This document shows, piece after piece, positions 45,631 through 52,647 of a stretch of DNA of 64,000 nucleotides. The notes below the pieces were generated by a model. It saw nothing but the letters and a program-made list of their open reading frames with translations. It was not told the origin of the DNA and ran no database searches. The DNA lies in the NCBI GenBank assembly GCA_020639155.1, contig JACKHF010000001.1:930001-994000 (forward strand), in the 5' to 3' direction. Source of the stretch: Phycisphaeraceae bacterium (lineage in GTDB: Bacteria; Planctomycetota; Phycisphaerae; Phycisphaerales; UBA1924). The translations under genes and the position numbers were made by a program. Within the stretch, counting starts at the first letter, position 1; every line of letters starts with the position of its first letter.

Positions 45631-45806
45631 AGGAAGAGAGAGAGGGACCAGTAGCGCGGGAAACCGCGCCACGACTGGGGATCACGCGGTGGGTTGCCTC
45701 CTGCGTCGTGTGATCTATGTCAAAGTTGTGGGCCCATGGCGTGCCCGCAGGTTTGGTGTACCCAGCCAGGCCTCGCGGTCGCTGAATCAGCGATCCCGGC
45801 CTTTTT
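45631..45806 (+). ncRNA. Candidate small RNA with anti-SD loop and intrinsic terminator
   Basis: No ORF fits this stretch, yet it holds a row of hairpins. CCAGT/ACTGG encloses GCGCGG-GAAA-CCGCGC (45648-45679). A 12-pair stem GATCACGCGGTG with CGTCGTGTGATC (some G-U) carries the loop sequence GCCTCCTG, which contains an anti-Shine-Dalgarno CCTCC. GTGGGC/GCCCGC is at 45728-45748. A terminator AGGCC/GGCCT with inner TCGCTG arms and five T ends at 45806. A TACACT at 45619-45624 could be the -10 box; the 5' end is thus a guess. It does not look like 6S, SRP, RNase P or tmRNA. Confidence 0.5.
45768..45806 (+). terminator. Rho-independent terminator with no ORF upstream
   Basis: AGGCC (45768) pairs with GGCCT (45798). 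Inside, GTCGCTG pairs with CAGCGAT. A run of five T ends at 45806. Since no coding gene on this strand ends in the preceding 390 bp, it points to a non-coding transcript or an attenuated leader. Confidence 0.8.
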
Positions 45807-46001
45807 GCAAGATTGCACCTCTGGCTGCAAAGCCCTGTGCTGACACGCATTTGCGGCGCTGCTTCGGATCCTTCTTTCGGGAACAAGACCCCGGTCTCAC
45901 TCGTTACCATCTCATCAAGCCGTGCTACGGATGCCGAACGTGTATCCTGCCGGGTATCAGTGTCTCGTGCCGATGCGGTATCGTGTAGAATCCTGTCAGT
46001 C

Positions 46002-47228
46002 ATGTCCGCCTCGCCCATCACATCCTCTCTTCGAGCTGTCGGTCTCAGCAGAGCAACCAGCACGGTTGTGCTTGTAATGTGTGCGGGGCTTTGGACGTCA
46101 ACAGCCATCGCGCAGGTCAATGCAACCGATCGGGATGTATCGCACCGCAGCACAGCCCAAACGAACAATCAGTTCCAGCAGAATGCGAGCAGCGACGGGA
46201 AGCGCCCGGGCGATCCGGATGCAGACCATGCGGAACAAGCTGTCACCAACGAACTCATTGCGCACTTGTGCAGGGAGTTGGGAAATCCAAAGTGGATTAT
46301 CCGCGACGATGCGCAGACAGAACTGTCGAGCATACTTCGCCCCTTTGGCACCGAGGAGCAGCGGCGCCAGTGTGCCGTTGCACGCGCCATGCTCATTGAA
46401 CATCTGCGCGAGGTTCGGGGAAACGTGGAGTCCCGCAATCGTGCGCATGTGCTGCTCAAACACGAGTTCAGGATCTCGCCGCGTGCTGCCATGGGAATCC
46501 AGTTCATGCCAGTGAATGGGCGCCCTGCTGTTTCAAGAACGATTGGCGGGTTTGATTCCGAGCGCGTGCTTCGTGCTGGCGATACGTTTGTCAAGTTAGC
46601 AAACGTTGCTGTGACAACGCGCGAAGATGTGCAGGCTGTTATCTGCTCGCACCTGCCCGGCGAATCATGCGATGTTGAAGTGATTCGCGATGGCAAGTCG
46701 ATAGAAACAAGCCTGACACTCGGGTCTTACACAGATCTGAATCAGGCTACAGAAATACTAGATCCAATCTTTGAACTCGGATGGGCATTGCGGCTTGCAA
46801 GACTCACCAGCGCCGAACAGACTGAGCCCGTTGTGCCGCAGGAATATGCGCCCGATCTTGATCCGCTCAACTCGAATCCAGTCAGTCAGCCCACGACCCA
46901 GCGACTTGCGGATGCGGATACGGCAAACGACGTGGCCCAGATCAATCTAGGTCTGATGGCTGGAGGTGAGAGCGGTGCTATTGATGGGAGCAGATACCGC
47001 GATCAGCGACAGGCGAGAGAGGCTGAATACAGAGCAGTTGACAAATCGATCCAGCTTCTTGAGAGGAAAATCGAGTTGTGCAATACCGCTCTCGGCGATC
47101 AGAAACAGACAAAGGCTCAGCAGGCCGAAACAGAGGCTCAGAAACGAAGGCTTGAACGTGATCTCAACCGCCAGTTGGAGCGCAAAGCAAATCTTGAAAA
47201 GCAGCTCGGGCTCTCCACATCCCGCTGA
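46002..47228 (+). CDS. Exported PDZ-domain protein with C-terminal coiled coil
   Basis: The product has 408 residues. A signal peptide (VVLVMCAGLWTSTAIAQV) is followed by a low-complexity stretch, a helical region (IAHLCRELGNPKWIIRDDAQ), a PDZ domain (about 165-250; ERVLRAGDTFVKLANVAVTT, VICSHLPGESCDVEVIRDG), and a long Gln/Glu/Arg/Lys coiled coil at the end (about 335-408, KAQQAETEAQKRRLERDLN). The PDZ without a protease domain suggests a periplasmic binding or scaffold role. ATG 46002 starts the signal peptide. Confidence 0.72.
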   Translation: MSASPITSSLRAVGLSRATSTVVLVMCAGLWTSTAIAQVNATDRDVSHRSTAQTNNQFQQNASSDGKRPGDPDADHAEQAVTNELIAHLCRELGNPKWIIRDDAQTELSSILRPFGTEEQRRQCAVARAMLIEHLREVRGNVESRNRAHVLLKHEFRISPRAAMGIQFMPVNGRPAVSRTIGGFDSERVLRAGDTFVKLANVAVTTREDVQAVICSHLPGESCDVEVIRDGKSIETSLTLGSYTDLNQATEILDPIFELGWALRLARLTSAEQTEPVVPQEYAPDLDPLNSNPVSQPTTQRLADADTANDVAQINLGLMAGGESGAIDGSRYRDQRQAREAEYRAVDKSIQLLERKIELCNTALGDQKQTKAQQAETEAQKRRLERDLNRQLERKANLEKQLGLSTSR

Positions 47229-47404
47229 ACCAGTTTCTATAAAATCATTGTTTTTCAGCCCAAACGTCGGTTGCAGCGCATCAATGATGCGGTCACGCCT
47301 GCGGTGCATACGCTTGGCACGCTGGCGGGACAGACTGTTTCCCATCACACACGCAGAACAACCCCGATGGTGCGAATCGCACCCTTATGTGGAGGCTTAC
47401 ACGA

Positions 47405-48070
47405 ATGAAATCCACGTCATCATCGATTGACACACCGCGCCGATCCATGCGGATCGCCCTTCCTTGGCTCGCTGTTGCACTGGCTGCGGGCATGTGGTTC
47501 ATGACGCGCGAGTCGAACGCATCGCGCAGAACATTTGCCCCGCCGACATCGGTCGCCCTTGTCAATATCAGTGTCCTGTTTGAGTCACTTGATGAGGCAG
47601 AGGCAAGCGAAAAAGCACTCGACGCGAAACTGGAGCGCTGGGTCACAGAGCAGGCAAAGGCTGCAGATGCGTATCGCGCTGCCGAGGAAGAAGTGAAACT
47701 CCAGACACCGTGGTCGGTTGAATGGATCGAGACACAGCGACGCATTGCAGAGTACGGTGGCAAGCTGCAGAGCCTTGACACAGTGCTCAAGAGCCTGAAG
47801 TCCCGAGATCGAGGCGCGATGTACCGAAGGATGTATGCGAAGGCTTGTGTCGAGATCGAGAAGATTGCAGCCGCCGAGGGATACGACATTATTATGCTTG
47901 ATGATCGCACATACTACGAGCTCGATAATGAGGATCGCTGGGGAACGCGAACTGCCGCTGAGACATTCCTCGCGATCACATCACGCCAGATCATCTATGC
48001 GAAGAACTCGGTTGATATCACCCAGCGCGTCATCACAGCGATGAACAATGCTTTCCACGCTGGCAACTGA
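47405..48070 (+). CDS. OmpH/Skp-like periplasmic chaperone
   Basis: The product has 221 residues. It has an N-terminal membrane segment (IALPWLAVALAAGMWFM), then SVALVNISVLFESLDEAEAS, two long helices (EKALDAKLERWVTEQAKAAD to KSLKSRDRGAMYRRMYAKAC) and a final block AAEGYDIIMLDDRTYYE, the OmpH-family layout. Skp escorts outer-membrane proteins across the periplasm. GGAGG is 9 bases before ATG 47405. It precedes lpxD, as in many skp-lpxD operons. Confidence 0.82.
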   Translation: MKSTSSSIDTPRRSMRIALPWLAVALAAGMWFMTRESNASRRTFAPPTSVALVNISVLFESLDEAEASEKALDAKLERWVTEQAKAADAYRAAEEEVKLQTPWSVEWIETQRRIAEYGGKLQSLDTVLKSLKSRDRGAMYRRMYAKACVEIEKIAAAEGYDIIMLDDRTYYELDNEDRWGTRTAAETFLAITSRQIIYAKNSVDITQRVITAMNNAFHAGN

Positions 48071-48125
48071 TCGCACGCTGGAGATCCACACGTTGACCAG
48101 CGAATCAACGAAGAGTCGATTTCCC

Positions 48126-49100
48126 ATGACAACCGCGAGGCTGGCCGAGTTGTTGCACGCAACACTCGACGGCCCCGAGGATGTCGTGATCACGGGTATT
48201 GCCGGGCTTGTGGATGCACAATCCGGCGACGTGTCGTTCCTGCGCTCGTCGAAGTTTGCAGATCAGTGTGCGATCTCACAAGCGAGCGCGTTCATTGTGA
48301 GCGATGGCGCGCTCAACGGGCACGCGTGTGCAAAGCCTGTTCTGATCGTTCCTGATGCGGATCTTGCGGTGATCCAGGTGCTGACAGCACACGAGAGCAG
48401 GGCTGTCGCGTCAGGCATCGCTCCGGATGCCTGTGTACATCCGAGCGCAACAGTTGATTCGAGTGCATCCATCGGTGCCCGGTGCGTGATTGGTGCGGAT
48501 GTCTATATCGGTGCGCACACCATGTTGCACCCGGGCGTCGTTGTCGAATCCGGCTGTACCATCGGAGATCACTGTGACATTCAGGCACATGTTGTTGTCG
48601 GCTCCGATGGATTTGGCTACCACTTTGACAAGGCTCGCGGCGCGCTTGTCAAGGTTCCGCACATTGGGAACGTTGTCATCGGAAGCTATGTCGATATCGG
48701 CGCGGGAACATGCATTGATCGTGCAAAGTTCGGATCCACTATCATCGGCGATGGCACGAAGATCGACAACCTTGTGCAGATCGCTCACAACGTGGTCATT
48801 GGCAAGGGGTGTATCATTTGCGGGCAAACGGGGATAGCTGGATCTGTCAGAATCGGTAGCAACGTCACAATCGGTGGCGGTGCATCAATCAAGGACAATG
48901 TGACCATCGGCGATGGCGTATCCATTTCCGGAAGAGCTGGCGTCATCACGGATATCCCCGCGGGCGAAACGTGGGTTGGTGCCCCGGCGTATCCCGCAAA
49001 GGCGCACCACCGCAGGAATGTCGCGCTGGGGTTTGTAACAGAGAACATCACCGCACTCAAACGCCTGCTGGAAGAGCGAAGTCAGCCGGACGAGAGCTGA
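48126..49100 (+). CDS. lpxD: UDP-3-O-acylglucosamine N-acyltransferase LpxD
   Basis: LpxD adds the second acyl chain to UDP-3-O-acyl-GlcN in lipid A synthesis. The product has 324 residues: N-terminal uridine-binding domain (LAELLHATLDGPEDVVITGI), then left-handed beta-helix hexapeptides (GARCVIGADVYIGAHTML and so on), and the catalytic His in KIDNLVQIAHNVVIGKG. GSDGFGYHFDK and IDRAKFGSTIIGDG are LpxD-specific. It follows the Skp-like gene by 55 bp and precedes lpxC. Confidence 0.95.
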   Translation: MTTARLAELLHATLDGPEDVVITGIAGLVDAQSGDVSFLRSSKFADQCAISQASAFIVSDGALNGHACAKPVLIVPDADLAVIQVLTAHESRAVASGIAPDACVHPSATVDSSASIGARCVIGADVYIGAHTMLHPGVVVESGCTIGDHCDIQAHVVVGSDGFGYHFDKARGALVKVPHIGNVVIGSYVDIGAGTCIDRAKFGSTIIGDGTKIDNLVQIAHNVVIGKGCIICGQTGIAGSVRIGSNVTIGGGASIKDNVTIGDGVSISGRAGVITDIPAGETWVGAPAYPAKAHHRRNVALGFVTENITALKRLLEERSQPDES

Positions 49101-49131
49101 GATATTCGGCCGACCGCTATCATCACCAAGC

Positions 49132-50130
49132 ATGCACTCGCCTTCCCGCACAACGCTGAAGCACGCTGTTGAAGTTTCGGGCGTTGGTCTCTTTACAGGC
49201 GCTCCTGCAACACTGCGTCTTTCTCCATTCACCAACCCGGCAATCGAAGCGACCTGCGGGGATGGTGCGATGTTCGTGCGGAGTTGCACAGGGTATCGGT
49301 TCGTCTTCCGACGCACTGACACAGGCGCAGCACCGTGGTGCGTTGCAGGCCCCGACGTGATATCAAGGACTCCGATCCATCCGGCATTTCGCGAGATGCC
49401 TCCACGCTGCACGAGCCTTGATCTGCGCGTGTCCGGGCACGACTCAGCCGAGCAACCTATTGCAACAGTTGGCACTGTGGAGCATATTCTCAGTGCGCTT
49501 GTCGGCATGGGCATCACGGACGCGTTGATCGAAGTTGATGGCCCCGAGGTGCCGATTCTGGACGGGTCTTCGCTGGCATTTGCAGCACTGATCCATCAGT
49601 CGGGCACCCAAACACTTGATGATGAGATCCAGCCGATTGTCGTTCGCGAACCGGTCGTTATCGAGCGCAACGACACACGCATCGAAGTTCAGCCGAGCAA
49701 TACGTACAGCTTGACCTATTCGCTCGATTATGGTGCGTCGTCGCCTATCCGCAATGGTGTGTGTTCGTGGGTTAACGATGATGCGGACTCGATCGAGTCT
49801 GATACGGCAGTCGTTGCGACGGGACGGGACGGATATGCGTCGCTGGTTGCACCCGCGCGTACATTCTGCCTGAAAGCTGAAGCCGACCAGATGCAGCGCG
49901 CCGGGTTCTTCAAGCATCTCACTACTCGGGACATGCTGGTGATCGATGGCGATGGTCCGATCGATACCACATACCGGCACCCGCAGGAATGCGCACTACA
50001 CAAGCTGCTCGACCTGATCGGTGATCTCGCGCTGGCAGGTGCTCCGATCCTCGGGCACATCGCAGCTTCAAGGACCGGACATGCTGCCAATCACGCGATG
50101 GCGATTGCTGTAGCCGAACAACGCAAATGA
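49132..50130 (+). CDS. lpxC: UDP-3-O-acyl-N-acetylglucosamine deacetylase LpxC
   Basis: LpxC performs the committed zinc-dependent deacetylation of lipid A synthesis. The product has 332 residues. Zinc ligands: His in VGTVEHILSALVGMGI, and the His and Asp of ECALHKLLDLIGDL; the general-acid His is in GHAANHAMA. VAPARTFCLKAEADQMQ is the mobile insert region. lpxD stands 31 bp upstream. In other bacteria lpxC is seldom followed directly by an unrelated gene; here a metallophosphoesterase gene converges with no gap. Confidence 0.95.
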   Translation: MHSPSRTTLKHAVEVSGVGLFTGAPATLRLSPFTNPAIEATCGDGAMFVRSCTGYRFVFRRTDTGAAPWCVAGPDVISRTPIHPAFREMPPRCTSLDLRVSGHDSAEQPIATVGTVEHILSALVGMGITDALIEVDGPEVPILDGSSLAFAALIHQSGTQTLDDEIQPIVVREPVVIERNDTRIEVQPSNTYSLTYSLDYGASSPIRNGVCSWVNDDADSIESDTAVVATGRDGYASLVAPARTFCLKAEADQMQRAGFFKHLTTRDMLVIDGDGPIDTTYRHPQECALHKLLDLIGDLALAGAPILGHIAASRTGHAANHAMAIAVAEQRK

Positions 50131-51081
50131 CTACCAGTACCCGATCTGCTCGATCGTGTGCGTGTGGGATGACTGTGCACGCATCCAGCCCTGCGAGAGT
50201 GAGTAGATCGGGAGCTGCCTGGGGCAGAGGAAGCGAACTGGCAGATGCCCCTCTCCGATCCCGCGCGTGATCGCGCAGAGTGTTTCGCTGACTCTGATGA
50301 TGCCGGTCGCGTACTGGTTTGGAATATCGCACGACGCGTGCGCAACCATGCCGGGCAATGGTCTGATCTGCCCGCCGTGCGTGTGACCCGCGAGGACAAG
50401 ATCAAACCCGAGTGAGGAGGCTGCAAACACACGTGTCGGGTAATGGGCGAGCAGCACCCGCATCGGTCTCTGATGCGCTGTGGGTATCGAGATGCTGGCT
50501 TGCGCCGAGTTAAGCTTCGATTCGAGTCTGTCAACAGCCAGTTTTACTGCCAGCACATCGGCTGGATAGTGATCGCCGCCCAAAATGAGATCGGGTGTGG
50601 CGTCCTGACCAGGCTCAATGATCCCGGCCTGAACTGAGATACCTACAGCACATCCCCCCGGCTCGTCACACCCCAACCAGCGGATGCCCGGCACTCGACG
50701 AAGGACCTCTCGTCCACGGGATGTGTCATGATTTCCGAAGATGCCGAAGGTGCCCAAACGAACATTGAACATTTCAGTGAGTCGAGACAGGAGATGGGCT
50801 GCTCGATGCTCGTCCCTTGGATGATCCATCAGATCACCCGTTACCACAACAAGATCAACGGGGAATGCGCACGCTTTCTCGATGCGTTTCCAGCCAGAAC
50901 TGCGGACATTCCAGCGTCTGACGTGGAGATCCGCAACATGCAGGATGGTCAGACCGTGCAGGTTCGGTGCAACCGCGGGGTGCGCGAGCCCGTATATGCC
51001 CGATGGCGCTGGGGGGATGGGCTTGCGGGTGCTTACGACATCTCGCACGCATGGATCTCCTCGGTTTGTCACCGGTGTCAT
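50131..51081 (-). CDS. Calcineurin-like metallophosphoesterase (YkuE/YaeI-like)
   Basis: The product has 316 residues. The metal-binding motifs are in order: ILHVADLHVRRW, VVVTGDLMDHP, FGIFGNHDTSRG, VLLAHYPTRV and VLAGHTHGGQIRPLPG. The pattern GHTHGGQ near residue 240 and the absence of other domains match the YkuE/YaeI group, some of which hydrolyse UDP-diacylglucosamine (LpxG/LpxI-like chemistry). Its position beside lpxC makes a lipid A role conceivable but unproven. No signal peptide is evident. Confidence 0.88.
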   Translation of the reverse strand: MTPVTNRGDPCVRDVVSTRKPIPPAPSGIYGLAHPAVAPNLHGLTILHVADLHVRRWNVRSSGWKRIEKACAFPVDLVVVTGDLMDHPRDEHRAAHLLSRLTEMFNVRLGTFGIFGNHDTSRGREVLRRVPGIRWLGCDEPGGCAVGISVQAGIIEPGQDATPDLILGGDHYPADVLAVKLAVDRLESKLNSAQASISIPTAHQRPMRVLLAHYPTRVFAASSLGFDLVLAGHTHGGQIRPLPGMVAHASCDIPNQYATGIIRVSETLCAITRGIGEGHLPVRFLCPRQLPIYSLSQGWMRAQSSHTHTIEQIGYW

Positions 51082-51481
51082 CGTGGATGGGTTGTTGAAC
51101 CGGGTTCACAACAATCGGCAGAATCATCGTTTCTGCAGATGTTGATGCAATTCGGCTGCAATATGACGGCACAGGTGATAGGATAGATCACGAGCAGGGC
51201 ATACAGTAGCTGCTGCTCACAGGGTCGCGTTATCGGCATGCGATGCCGGGCAGACCCGGTTGGTGTGTGAATGGTTGATTGTGGTGTTGTCACCTCTGGT
51301 GAATCGAACGACAATGTCTGGCTCTGTTGCAGGCGCAGGCCGCACAACACAGTCAGTGTGGAACCGAATGCGGCGCGCAACAGTCAAACCGGAGATGGAT
51401 GTTCCGGTCAATCGCGCTGCTGTAACGTCTCAAGATGTGATTGCCGGTTGATCCCGGCAGATTTCACTCGCGGAGTGTGTC
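51082..51481. other. Intergenic region ahead of the HTH/membrane gene
   Basis: 400 bp between divergent genes. I find no credible gene on either strand and no strong hairpin. It presumably holds both promoters. Confidence 0.4.
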
Positions 51482-52387
51482 ATGGCGAAGATTTTCTACA
51501 CAGTCGAGGAGACCGCAGCCCGGCTGAACATGTCCGAGGATGAAGTGCTCAAACTCGGCGAGTCGGGACAACTCACGACATACAAGGACCGCGACAAGAT
51601 CATGTTCAAGGTCGATCAGGTCAACGTCTTTGCTGGTGATGAACCAGATCTCGGTCTTGGTCTTGATGAGTCTGGCATCTCACTCGATGGCTCAGGCATG
51701 CTCAACGGTGTGTCGAACAATGGCGCATCGGGCAGTCAGATCCCACTTGCTGATTCGAGTGAGGGTATCTCGCTTGTTGACGATGCGATGGAAGCATCCG
51801 GTTCTGTATCGCTCGCGAGTGATTCGGGCTCCGGGTTCGGTATGGAGAACCCATCTGATCAGTCCGGCATCAGTGTGTTTGAAATTGATGACATTGATGA
51901 CGGCGCGGATGCTGCTGAGCAGACGCAGATTACAGACACCGCAGCGCTTGGTTTTACATCCCTTGATGCTGGTTCATCCGGCTCGGGAATGCTGGATCTG
52001 ACACGCGAGGTCGATGACTCACAACTCGGTGGCAGCTTCGGCGGATTTGAAGATGTTGCTGCACCTGCAGCTGGTGCTGCCGTTGCGACATCTGCGTTGT
52101 TCGAATCCACCGGCACAGACACCGACACAGACACCGCTCCAATGATGATGGTTGCTGGCGAGAAGGTCGAGCCCATGTGGTCCGGGCTGGCAGGCGGCGC
52201 AGCGCTCGGCATGATCATGTTGATGGTCGGTGCGATGGGCGCAGCCATGGCTTCCACCCTCGGCAGCTTCCCCGATCTCTTCGGGTGGGCGACCGATTTG
52301 GGCATGACAACCGTGCTCGGCATCGGTGCCGGTGTTGTGGTTGTGTTTGCTGTGCTTGGCGCATTGATCGGGAAAATGGTCGGCTGA
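51482..52387 (+). CDS. Helix-turn-helix protein with Ser/Asp/Gly linker and two membrane helices
   Basis: The product has 301 residues. The N-terminus (IFYTVEETAARLNMSEDEVL) is an excisionase/MerR-type HTH. A long acidic Ser/Gly/Asp linker (about 55-215; LGLGLDESGISLDGSGMLNG) is probably disordered. Two C-terminal transmembrane helices (AALGMIMLMVGAMGAAMAS and VLGIGAGVVVVFAVLGALIG) end the protein. A DNA-binding-like head tethered to the membrane is a known Planctomycete-specific type. Function unknown. Confidence 0.72.
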   Translation: MAKIFYTVEETAARLNMSEDEVLKLGESGQLTTYKDRDKIMFKVDQVNVFAGDEPDLGLGLDESGISLDGSGMLNGVSNNGASGSQIPLADSSEGISLVDDAMEASGSVSLASDSGSGFGMENPSDQSGISVFEIDDIDDGADAAEQTQITDTAALGFTSLDAGSSGSGMLDLTREVDDSQLGGSFGGFEDVAAPAAGAAVATSALFESTGTDTDTDTAPMMMVAGEKVEPMWSGLAGGAALGMIMLMVGAMGAAMASTLGSFPDLFGWATDLGMTTVLGIGAGVVVVFAVLGALIGKMVG

Positions 52388-52647
52388 GCGGTTACAACGT
52401 GCGATAACTTCGTTGCTCCCCCTCGCGTTGAGGCCTGAGGAAACATTGATCAGTTCCTGTGGGATGCTTGGAATCCTCGTTTTTCTGCTGCGCCATCCTC
52501 GTTACATTTACATTTCTTTGTTTCTTTACACCCCAGTTCTGGAAATCGGTTAGATTTTATCGTACAGGGCGTGCCGTGGTTCGTGCACCCTCACGTGCGA
52601 ACCGGTGCGGCACGCTATCAGGCGAGAACAGAACCGGGAGAAACGTA

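Larger units (their letters stand above)
45370..46001. other. Gene-free region between yicC and the PDZ gene
   Basis: 632 bp without a credible protein-coding gene. It holds a dyad at 45469-45493 and a strongly structured stretch ending in a terminator (45631-45806), both annotated separately. The part 45807-46001 shows nothing clear; it must include the start signals of the PDZ gene. Confidence 0.5.

Noticed and set aside
45631..45806. 6S, SRP, RNase P or tmRNA identity for the structured stretch
   Set aside because: None of the conserved sequence elements of these RNAs is present, and the 5' and 3' ends do not pair as in 6S RNA.
45410..46168. 252-codon open frame on the - strand
   Set aside because: It spans the structured RNA candidate and the 5' end of the PDZ gene, and the translation has no protein-like features.
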